Source: Candidatus Peregrinibacteria bacterium (GTDB lineage Bacteria > Patescibacteriota > Gracilibacteria > Peribacterales > Peribacteraceae). From it: 7,726 nt of DNA. The stretch lies in assembly GCA_016866815.1 (NCBI GenBank), contig VGKZ01000051.1:1-7726 (forward strand). Direction: 5' to 3'. The notes beneath the pieces were generated by a model, which worked only from the letters and a program-made list of their open reading frames with translations, searched no databases and had not been told where the DNA came from. How positions within the stretch are numbered: position 1 is the first letter of the stretch; each line of letters begins with the position of its first letter. A program made the position numbers and the translations under genes. Below, in pieces: positions 1 to 5,779 of this stretch.

Positions 1-843
1 CAGGTGGGGGAAGAGTGTGATGACGGCAATACCACCGGTGCCGACGGATGCAGCGCGGAATGTCTGACGGAACTTCACTGTGCCGGGGGCTACAAACTCG
101 GTGAGAAATTCACTGCTCCCGACGGGTGCAACGTCTGTACCTGCACCGAGGCGGGAGTGGCGTGTACCGAACGTGCATGTACGCAGAAGAAGTGTTTCAC
201 CAGAGCTGATTGCTCCTCGGGAGAGATCTGCTCCGTTGAGCAGGGTGATTGCCGTTACCCGTGTCCCAAAGGTGCCGTCTGCATTCAGGCGTGCGCGGGG
301 GTGTGCATTGCGCCCCCAGTGACTTCCATTTGCGGCAATGCCGTCTGCGAAAGCGGAGAGTCTGCGTATCCGGCGCAAGGGACTTCCTCCGTGTACTGCC
401 CGCAAGATTGCGTTCAGCAGGGGCCGGTGTGTGGGAATGGCATCTGCGAAGCAGGGGAGCCGGATCAGTATGAGGTGGTCTGTCCGGCCGGATCTCCAGG
501 GTGTTCGTCGACACCGGTTCTGACGAGGAGAGGTCTCTGTCCGGATGATTGCGTGGGAGGAATTACTTCCTGTCAGCAGTCGAAGAATGCCATCGACGGC
601 CTCTTCCAGAAGAATGCGCAATGTGAAGTCGATGCCGATTGCACGATGTTCGTTCGTGCGTGCAGCCCCTATCAGACGTGCGGAAAGTCCGTACGCAGAG
701 ACGCACTCCTTGAAGTCACAGCTGCAATTCTCGAATATTCCGATGAATGCGCCGATTCGGAGTCTCCGAAATGTCTCGGCTGTATTCCCAAAAAGGCTGT
801 CTGCCGTGACAGTAAATGCGCGACGGTCGATGTTACGCCCTGA
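1..843 (+). CDS. Secreted Cys-rich mosaic protein (DUF4215-like, pacifastin-like and CGNGxCExGE modules), 5' end missing
   Basis: The reading frame is open from base 1, and the GTG at 4-6 lies inside a module, so the true start is upstream of the window. About 280 residues are visible, of which about 37 are Cys. Numbering from the first codon, the modules are: the end of a DUF4215-like repeat (GEECDDGNT then GADGCSAEC, 3-21); a pacifastin/VWC-like stretch (CNVCTC then ACTERAC, about 27-60); a Cys-dense segment (65-102); two CGNxxCExGE...CPxDC modules (111-137 and 144-184); and a C-terminal block with eight further Cys (about 209-273). No membrane anchor or sorting signal is visible at the C-terminus. 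The Cys spacing implies an extracytoplasmic disulfide-rich protein, perhaps an adhesin or protease-inhibitor-like surface factor, but that role is inference. It ends in TGA and overlaps the convergent gene by 11 bp. Confidence 0.85.
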   Translation, partial: QVGEECDDGNTTGADGCSAECLTELHCAGGYKLGEKFTAPDGCNVCTCTEAGVACTERACTQKKCFTRADCSSGEICSVEQGDCRYPCPKGAVCIQACAGVCIAPPVTSICGNAVCESGESAYPAQGTSSVYCPQDCVQQGPVCGNGICEAGEPDQYEVVCPAGSPGCSSTPVLTRRGLCPDDCVGGITSCQQSKNAIDGLFQKNAQCEVDADCTMFVRACSPYQTCGKSVRRDALLEVTAAILEYSDECADSESPKCLGCIPKKAVCRDSKCATVDVTP

Positions 844-1717
844 TCACGGAAAATGTTCTCAAGGCTCTCCCTGCGGAGAACCACAGAACGATTGCGCTCA
901 GTGAGATGACGATCCATTCTCCGGCCCCCGTTGTGGGCTGCCTCAGTGGTTTCTTGTTTTGCTGAATCGCGTTTGGATTTTGCTTCGGCAGTCCCGTTAC
1001 GGATGCAATGTTCTTCGGGTCACCCTTGTCGTCGAACGGGTGCGAACGTGCGCTGTCGATCGTGTATGGATTCACCGGTACGGAACCTCCGTCCAGCGGA
1101 TTGAGTGTCGTAGCAGGAGAGTTCGCAGTCGGAATCGGCGTTGATCCGGCATTGGGATTCACCGGAATCTTTGGTGTGTTCTCATTTGCAGGAGGCGGTA
1201 AATTCTCAAAATTCTGAGCCGCCGTTGTGACAATCTCAATCGTTCCAGTCAGCTTTGTATCCTTTGCGGAAGCGTAAGCGTATGACCCTGCCGGAATGTC
1301 GGGCGTGATGGTGAATGACCCTTTCGCGTTCTTACCGAGAGCTGCGGTTTGCAGACAGAATCCCGTATTGCTGCAGAGGAGAGCGGATTGTACCGCGTGT
1401 TGAACGTCGGTTTCGTTGGTCCAAGTAATGGTTTCGCCGTGCTCGACTTCCACATTCTTTGGCATGAAACCGCTATCCGTAATTCTCACATTCACTGTTT
1501 TCTGATTGGATGCCTGTCCGACGACTTCGAAGTCGACAGCTTTGAATGCGAAGGCACCCGTGACCAGAACCGCAACCATCCCGACGATGGCTGCAGGCTT
1601 TCTAGAGACGGTAACGACTTCTTTTACCGGTGGTACATCCTGTGTTTGCTGCGTACGAGCTCGGACCGGAACGACTTCTCCGTCGGTCGACTGCCAATGC
1701 GGGTGGAGCTCATTCAT
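833..1717 (-). CDS. Membrane-anchored cupredoxin-like protein lacking most copper ligands
   Basis: The protein has 294 residues. Order: a polar cytoplasmic tail (1-40), a membrane helix (about 41-60), a cupredoxin/plastocyanin-like domain (about 73-163), a Pro/Asn-rich linker (about 170-262), and a second membrane helix (about 267-283) followed by a basic tail. The domain shows the usual SGFMPKNVEVEHGETITWTN strand pattern and a first ligand-like His107 (DVQHAV). The second ligand loop, normally YxYxCxxHxxMxG, reads YAYASAKDTKLTG (146-158), so Cys, His and Met are replaced by Ser150, Asp153 and Leu156 at unchanged spacing. Type-1 copper binding is therefore unlikely, and a structural or protein-binding role is inferred. 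Cys115 and Cys121 could form a disulfide. The ATG overlaps the upstream stop (ATGAATGA) with no clear Shine-Dalgarno, which suggests translational coupling. It is the last gene of the operon. Confidence 0.85.
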   Translation of the reverse strand: MNELHPHWQSTDGEVVPVRARTQQTQDVPPVKEVVTVSRKPAAIVGMVAVLVTGAFAFKAVDFEVVGQASNQKTVNVRITDSGFMPKNVEVEHGETITWTNETDVQHAVQSALLCSNTGFCLQTAALGKNAKGSFTITPDIPAGSYAYASAKDTKLTGTIEIVTTAAQNFENLPPPANENTPKIPVNPNAGSTPIPTANSPATTLNPLDGGSVPVNPYTIDSARSHPFDDKGDPKNIASVTGLPKQNPNAIQQNKKPLRQPTTGAGEWIVISLSAIVLWFSAGRALRTFSVIRA

Positions 1718-3278
1718 GGATGGTGGGCATGACGATCATCTGTCGGCGTGCAGCGATGAGCGTTCCGGCAATGGCTGACGTCACCGCGATGAGACCCACG
1801 AAGGAGGGGATTCCAGTTTCCCCTGGCACCTCTTCGACAACGTCGCTGATATCTGCATTGAGCGGATTACCGGGAATGTCGATGCTTCCGCGTTCGAGAG
1901 GCATGGTTGCCGATGCGGGATTGCCGACCGTCACGGCGACTTCCCTGCTGAATGCGCTTTCCTCTTTCTGGGCGCTGATTCCGCGGACGGCGAAATAGTA
2001 CTGGACTCCGGTCGGAAGCGATCGGATGGTAATGGTGTTGTCCTCCTTTCCGATGGTCTTACGCTGGATGTACTTGCCGGATGTTGTTCCGTAGTAGATG
2101 TTGTAGCTTGCGAGAGCGGAAGACCGAAGGTGATCCCACCCGAGGAATACAGCACTTCCCTCGGTTGTTACACGGAGATTCTGGATCTGGAGTAGAGCGA
2201 ACGCCGTTCGCTGCGGCGCACTGGCATCGGCCAGAAGGGGATTCCTGTCTTCACCGGAGACGCAGACGTTTTGGTTGCAGATGCCGCTTGCGCATTCCTC
2301 CGCAACAGAGCAGGAACTGCCGACCGCAGCCGAACCGGCTTCAACGCAGATGCCGGCAATGCACAAACCAGTTTCGCATTCCTGGTTCTGTATGCACGAC
2401 TCGCCTGCAGGCTTTTTCTGCGGAGTAGTAGCGATACTCTGAATGGCTTCAAGAGGATTGAACCCTTCGTCCGTTTCGATCGATTCTTCACCTTCCGAAA
2501 GCACATCGATATCCTCCTCCGGATCAACGACCTCCTCGGTATCCTCGTCCGCTTCCGTGGCGTCCGTTCCGGTTTCAGCCGGTGTCCCTCGGAAGGTGAC
2601 CAGCAGAGTTCCCGGCTCCTTTCCGAGGACGTAGGTAAGTTCGTTTCCTTCCTTTGACTCCACGACGGTGTGACCGTCGGCCTGCGCGTCATGGAAGCCA
2701 ATCGGTGTTCCCGACGAGCTGGTTTTCAGGATTTTGAACTGCAGTCTTGCCACCGTCACGTAGCGTTCATCGGGACCTTCGGACTCCGTGGATGCGTCGA
2801 TTTTCGCATAGCCTTCTTCCGCAAAAAAATCCTTCTCACCCGGAACCGTTACGGGAAATGCACTATCAATTGTCAGAAGCTCGCCTTTGAGCAGCTTTGG
2901 GTCATAGGTCAGCCAGGCACGCACACGCGAAATGGGCTTCTTCCCGGGATTACTGACGACCAGGTCCATGTCGAGGATATCTCCTTCTCGCAGCGTTGTG
3001 GTTTGCAGTGTTTGGGGATCTTTGATCTGGAAGGTAGTACATCCCACTGCTGTCGGCCCGTCCTCTTCTGTTTCGGCAATCAATTCACCGCTGGGTATGG
3101 GGCCGAATAGCCAGTCGGTATTTCCCCCGTTTCCTGCTGTTTGCATACAGTGAGGGCGGAGAAAAATCTCCGTGTCTGCTGTGGCTCCGAATGCAGTCTG
3201 CGCGGGGTATACACCGGCGATGCCGAGCGTGACTGCAAGGAGTACGGCAAGCCCCTGATAGTTGTTTTTTGTTTTCAT
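1710..3278 (-). CDS. Membrane-anchored cohesin-domain protein with Cys-knot repeats and fibronectin type III domain
   Basis: The protein has 522 residues. A signal peptide (about 1-32, cleavage near AFGA) is followed by a cohesin-like beta-sandwich (about 84-230), with GDILDMDLVVSNPG, SRVRAWLTYDPKLL and a late strand TLLVTFRG typical of that fold. An extremely acidic linker (about 234-272) leads to two short four-Cys repeats (295-311 and 323-339, pattern CxxxxECxxGxC), as in Dickkopf-like Cys-rich motifs. A fibronectin type III domain (about 363-452; SAVFLGWD, YNIYYGTTSG, LPTGVQYYFAVRG) precedes a C-terminal membrane helix (about 488-510) with RR after it. The expected topology is extracellular modules anchored by the C-terminus. 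Cohesins bind dockerins, and the gene 8 bp upstream encodes a dockerin protein, so the two products are probably partners (inference). The ATG at 3278 has only a weak GGA upstream. The cohesin call rests on fold pattern and context; a related CBM/invasin-like sandwich is the alternative. Confidence 0.8.
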   Translation of the reverse strand: MKTKNNYQGLAVLLAVTLGIAGVYPAQTAFGATADTEIFLRPHCMQTAGNGGNTDWLFGPIPSGELIAETEEDGPTAVGCTTFQIKDPQTLQTTTLREGDILDMDLVVSNPGKKPISRVRAWLTYDPKLLKGELLTIDSAFPVTVPGEKDFFAEEGYAKIDASTESEGPDERYVTVARLQFKILKTSSSGTPIGFHDAQADGHTVVESKEGNELTYVLGKEPGTLLVTFRGTPAETGTDATEADEDTEEVVDPEEDIDVLSEGEESIETDEGFNPLEAIQSIATTPQKKPAGESCIQNQECETGLCIAGICVEAGSAAVGSSCSVAEECASGICNQNVCVSGEDRNPLLADASAPQRTAFALLQIQNLRVTTEGSAVFLGWDHLRSSALASYNIYYGTTSGKYIQRKTIGKEDNTITIRSLPTGVQYYFAVRGISAQKEESAFSREVAVTVGNPASATMPLERGSIDIPGNPLNADISDVVEEVPGETGIPSFVGLIAVTSAIAGTLIAARRQMIVMPTIHE

Positions 3279-3286
3279 AATAATTG

Positions 3287-3613
3287 TTATTCCAGAGAAA
3301 TCGTTGAGAGAATTCTCAGTGCGTCGTCCACGGTAATCTCACCGTCACGGTTCGGGTCAGCCGCAAGCTCTACTGCTCCAGCCGTGCGATATCCACGGAC
3401 AATTTCCAGTGCGACGATAGCATCGCTTACATTCACAATTCCGTTGCCGTCCATATCGCCAGGCTTTTCCATGCCACCCGCCTCGATCAGCGTTACCGGT
3501 TGGACGTTGCCTGCGGTGTGCATACCAACGGAGAAACTCATCGCCATACTCAGCACACTGAGCGTGAGCAGTTTGATATTCTTCCGGAGGGAGTGCGGGT
3601 AGTGGATATGCAT
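3287..3613 (-). CDS. Small secreted stand-alone dockerin type I protein
   Basis: The protein has 108 residues. A basic N-terminus and hydrophobic stretch (about 1-35) look like a signal peptide. After a short spacer comes a complete type I dockerin with two calcium loops. Loop 1 has ligands Asp53, Asp55, Asn57, Asn61 and Asp64 (DMDGNGIVNVSD). Loop 2 has Asp86, Asn88, Asp90, Thr94 and Asp97 (DPNRDGEITVDD). Each loop is followed by a helix (AIVALEIVRGY and ALRILSTI). All canonical ligand positions are filled, so calcium binding is expected. No catalytic or carbohydrate-binding module is attached, unlike cellulosomal dockerin enzymes. I chose ATG 3613 over the upstream ATG 3697 because it begins the signal peptide and lies 6 bases after a -10 box, which excludes the longer frame from the transcript. 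It is first in a three-gene operon; its TAA is 8 bp before the cohesin gene. Confidence 0.85.
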   Translation of the reverse strand: MHIHYPHSLRKNIKLLTLSVLSMAMSFSVGMHTAGNVQPVTLIEAGGMEKPGDMDGNGIVNVSDAIVALEIVRGYRTAGAVELAADPNRDGEITVDDALRILSTISLE

Positions 3614-3769
3614 CGAATTAGTATACAGAATTCTCTGAATTTCCTCAATTGCCACTACATTGCTATTGATACATAAGTGTTTTCTAATATCTCTCAAAAA
3701 GTATATAAAAAAATATTATTAACAATATGCAACATATACCTGAACCTCGCGTAATGGTACAAATGGCTC
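3614..3769. other. AT-rich divergent intergenic region
   Basis: This 156-bp gap separates the divergent surface operon (-) and holA (+), and is the only sizeable non-coding stretch in the window. Its centre (about 3680-3740) is strikingly AT-rich, with A7 and T/A alternations, in contrast to the balanced composition of its flanks. It holds the operon promoter. For holA the only candidate is a weak TACAAA (3758-3763), also 6 bases before the ATG and without a convincing -35 box. Confidence 0.6.
3620..3648 (-). promoter_or_regulatory. Sigma70-like promoter of the dockerin-cohesin-cupredoxin operon
   Basis: On the minus strand TTGAGG (3643-3648) is followed after exactly 17 bases by TATACT (3620-3625). 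Only 6 bases (AATTCG) separate the -10 box from the ATG, so transcription would begin at or next to the start codon and yield a leaderless mRNA. The promoter match is good by eye; the start site is inferred. Confidence 0.55.
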
Positions 3770-4753
3770 ATGAGTTCCCAGTGGCATCTGCTGACCGGCG
3801 AAAACGAATATGAGATATCACGTGAGCGTGCCCGGTGGGTGTCGAATTTTGCAGAGAAGTTCGGTTCGGAGAATATTGTGTACCTCGAATCGGAGGACCT
3901 TCCAAAGTCTGCCCTGCTCGATGAGCTGACGTCTGCCCCGTTCATTGCTGAGAAGCGCCTCCTCGTTCTCGACGCTCTTCCGGATGTCGAAAAGGAGGAT
4001 GTTCCATCGATTGTAGAAGCCACTCATCCCGCTCTCCTTGTTCTGTGTGTCGACCCAAAACCAGACAGAAGGCTAGGATCCACCAAGGCATTCCTCGAGC
4101 ATATGGAGGTGAGGATGTTCCCCCAGAAGAATCCACAACAGCTGTCCGCATGGGTCCAAAATGAAGCAACTCAGCGAGGGATTGCTCTGGCAGGCGAGGC
4201 ATTGTCCGAACTCCTGGCACGCACGGGACCGGATCAACGGCTTCTCTCCATGGAGATGACGAAGCTGGCGACGCGTTACGGCAGAGGAGCAGTCCTCTCA
4301 CGTGCGGATGTCGTAGAGCTGGTTCCTCCCTCCTCTGAACAGGAGGTCTGGCAGCTGATGGATTATTTTGCCGCGGGAAGGGATCTTGCGGCACTGGGAT
4401 TGGTCAGGGACATTCTGAATCGTGGTGAGAACCCCCACGGTCTCTGGGCCCGTGTGCTCTGGATGGTCTCACAGCTTGTTCTGGTCAGGGCTGCAACCGA
4501 TGCGGGATCCCAGAATGCGGCTGCTGTTTCGAAGAGTGCTGGAGTACCTTTTCCTACTGCGAGAACACTCTTTCCTCTCGCCAGGCAGGACCGTTCTTCG
4601 GGCATACGGTATGTTGCAGAATGGTTCTCGTCGTCCGATACTGCGCTGAAGAGCGGCGGCTTCAAAGCCACCGGTGAAGCACCTGAAGAACTCAATGCAC
4701 TTCTGGAGTGCGGCATTCTCAAGCTCTGTGCACTTGCCGCGAAGTACGGCTAA
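3770..4753 (+). CDS. holA: DNA polymerase III delta subunit
   Basis: The 327-residue product matches the usual length of HolA, the clamp-loader subunit that opens the beta sliding clamp so it can be loaded onto primed DNA. Family features are visible in order: an N-terminal HLLTGENEYEISRERARW stretch with the degenerate nucleotide-fold start; the segment ELTSAPFIAEKRLLVLDALP (52-71), in which Pro57-Phe58 sit where the hydrophobic clamp-binding tip lies in this family; the domain 2 region LLARTGPDQRLLSMEMTKLA; and the helical C-terminal collar domain with SSEQEVWQLMDYFAAGR (about 188 onward). ATG 3770 is used because upstream ATGs at 3754 and 3763 are out of frame. No Shine-Dalgarno is present. 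It runs divergently from the surface operon and overlaps the convergent neighbour by 4 bp. No missing region is apparent. Confidence 0.93.
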   Translation: MSSQWHLLTGENEYEISRERARWVSNFAEKFGSENIVYLESEDLPKSALLDELTSAPFIAEKRLLVLDALPDVEKEDVPSIVEATHPALLVLCVDPKPDRRLGSTKAFLEHMEVRMFPQKNPQQLSAWVQNEATQRGIALAGEALSELLARTGPDQRLLSMEMTKLATRYGRGAVLSRADVVELVPPSSEQEVWQLMDYFAAGRDLAALGLVRDILNRGENPHGLWARVLWMVSQLVLVRAATDAGSQNAAAVSKSAGVPFPTARTLFPLARQDRSSGIRYVAEWFSSSDTALKSGGFKATGEAPEELNALLECGILKLCALAAKYG

Positions 4754-5133
4754 ATGTTCTCGATTTGCTTCAGCAGGTCATCGGTCGCCTCACTCTCCTT
4801 TTTTTCGGCTGCGTATTCCTTCCCTTTGCGCTCCATACGCCGCTGTTTGCGCTCTTCCTCTGTTTTAGCGACAACTTCACGTTGCTGCGCTGCAGAAAGG
4901 GTACCTGCGTATTTCTTGTCAATTTCCTGCAACTGCCGCTTCTCATTTTCGAGGATTTCTCGCAGATTCTGAATCTGCTCAGGCGTCATGATGGGCAGGA
5001 TGTTGATCCAGTACTGACGCTCCTCATCGTTCATGCTCTCCGAATTGAGAATCAAATCAATGAGGTCCGGAAACTTGGCTCGGATCTCATCCGGTATGAC
5101 GACGCTGCCCGATGGAGATGTCTGCTGCGGCAT
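4750..5133 (-). CDS. Conserved-looking small protein of unknown function with charged helical C-terminus
   Basis: The protein has 127 residues and no signal peptide or membrane helix, so it is probably cytoplasmic. After a polar N-terminus, residues 14-50 form a compact block (IPDEIRAKFPDLIDLILNSE then SMNDEERQYWINILPIMT). From about 51 the chain is a highly charged helix rich in Glu, Lys, Arg and Gln, with coiled-coil potential (LREILENEKRQLQEIDKKYA; EEERKQRRMERKGKEYAAEK). I recall similar proteins as hypotheticals in CPR genomes but know no function. It follows greA by 56 bp on the same strand and may share its transcript, or use a weak promoter of its own in the gap (see 5154-5182). The reading frame is open upstream of the ATG, but there is no better start. 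The stop (TAG) overlaps the end of holA by 4 bp. Confidence 0.8.
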   Translation of the reverse strand: MPQQTSPSGSVVIPDEIRAKFPDLIDLILNSESMNDEERQYWINILPIMTPEQIQNLREILENEKRQLQEIDKKYAGTLSAAQQREVVAKTEEERKQRRMERKGKEYAAEKKESEATDDLLKQIENI

Positions 5134-5153
5134 TGGAAAACTGCGGTACCATG

Positions 5154-5182
5154 ATCCTACCTGTCCCGGGATTTCCCGACAA
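5154..5182 (-). promoter_or_regulatory. Possible promoter of the 127-residue protein gene
   Basis: On the minus strand TTGTCG (5177-5182) and TAGGAT (5154-5159) are separated by 17 bases in the greA-downstream gap. Each hexamer matches the sigma70 consensus at four of six positions. It is a weak candidate, since co-transcription with greA is equally likely. Confidence 0.25.
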
Positions 5183-5189
5183 GGAGGCC

Positions 5190-5705
5190 TCAGGCCACTT
5201 TCAGAACCTCGTAGCGGATTTTGCCGGCAGGCGTTTGGACATCGACGGTATCCCCCTTTCGCTTGCCGAGCAGGGACTTGCCGACAGGCGATTCATTGCT
5301 GATCTTGTGGTCAGAGGGATCTGCTTCCGTGGAACCGACGATTGTGTAAATCACAGGTTCATCATCGCTACTTGCGTTCTGCACGGTGACCGTGGTTCCG
5401 ATTTGGACATCCTTCGCTTTCGTTTCAGCTTTCTTCTCCGCGATGATCTTCGCATTCTTGATCATCTGCTCGAGCTCGAGGATTCTTCCCTCGATGAACG
5501 CCTGCTCATTCTTCGCTTCCTGATACTCGGAGTTTTCGGAGAGATCACCGTAGGAAATAGCTTCCTTGAGGCGTTCGGCAAGTTCCTTGCGCCGGACATT
5601 CTTCAGAGTGTCGAGTTCCTCCTTGAGCTTACGGAGACCTTCTTTCGTGACCAGTGTCTGATCACCCCTCAGTGAATCCTGCTGCGTGGAATCGTCAGTG
5701 AGCAT
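5190..5705 (-). CDS. greA: Transcription elongation factor GreA
   Basis: The 171-residue protein binds in the RNA polymerase secondary channel and stimulates cleavage of backtracked transcripts. The N-terminal antiparallel coiled coil (about 18-90) carries the family signature GDLSENSEYQEAKNEQAFIE (53-72), with tip acidic residues Asp54 and Glu57 that help hold the catalytic magnesium. The C-terminal FKBP-like domain (about 98-171) has IGTTVTV, YTIVGSTEADP, KISNESPVGKSLLGK and a terminal YEVLKV strand. ATG 5705 is chosen because the frame upstream to 5810 encodes no GreA-like sequence and runs back into the carB end. Compared with the 158-residue E. coli protein it has about ten extra polar N-terminal residues (MLTDDSTQQDSLRGDQ before TLVTKEG). 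It lies 74 bp downstream of carB, probably with its own promoter in that gap. No Shine-Dalgarno is visible. Confidence 0.95.
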   Translation of the reverse strand: MLTDDSTQQDSLRGDQTLVTKEGLRKLKEELDTLKNVRRKELAERLKEAISYGDLSENSEYQEAKNEQAFIEGRILELEQMIKNAKIIAEKKAETKAKDVQIGTTVTVQNASSDDEPVIYTIVGSTEADPSDHKISNESPVGKSLLGKRKGDTVDVQTPAGKIRYEVLKVA

Positions 5706-5734
5706 AGTTGAGAAGAAAGAGATTACGGAAGGAC

Positions 5735-5762
5735 AGTGTACGTGAAGAAAATACGTGTGCAA
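5735..5762 (-). promoter_or_regulatory. Putative greA promoter
   Basis: On the minus strand TTGCAC (5757-5762) and TACACT (5735-5740) are 16 bases apart in the carB-greA gap. Transcription would start about 23 bases before the greA ATG. A direct repeat CACGTA (minus strand, at 5752-5757 and 5739-5744, 13 bp apart) overlaps both boxes and could be an operator or chance. Confidence 0.35.
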
Positions 5763-5779
5763 TGGCAAAGGAGCCCTTT

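Noticed and set aside
4..6. GTG as start of the Cys-rich gene
   Set aside because: It falls in the middle of a DUF4215-like module and the frame is open to the window edge, so the gene begins upstream.
2670..3602. Long plus-strand open frames opposite the cohesin and dockerin genes
   Set aside because: They have no recognisable domains or plausible starts, whereas the minus-strand frames have signal peptides and clear folds; they are antisense shadows.
3614..3697. 28-residue N-terminal extension of the dockerin protein from ATG 3697
   Set aside because: It would precede the signal peptide with an unrelated polar stretch and spans the promoter of the operon.
5167..5178. CGGG-ATTT-CCCG hairpin after greA as terminator
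   Set aside because: The stem is only four base pairs and no T tract follows on either strand.
5766..5778. AAAGG-GCT-CCTTT hairpin just after carB as terminator
   Set aside because: The stem is five base pairs, mostly A-T, with no T tract after it.
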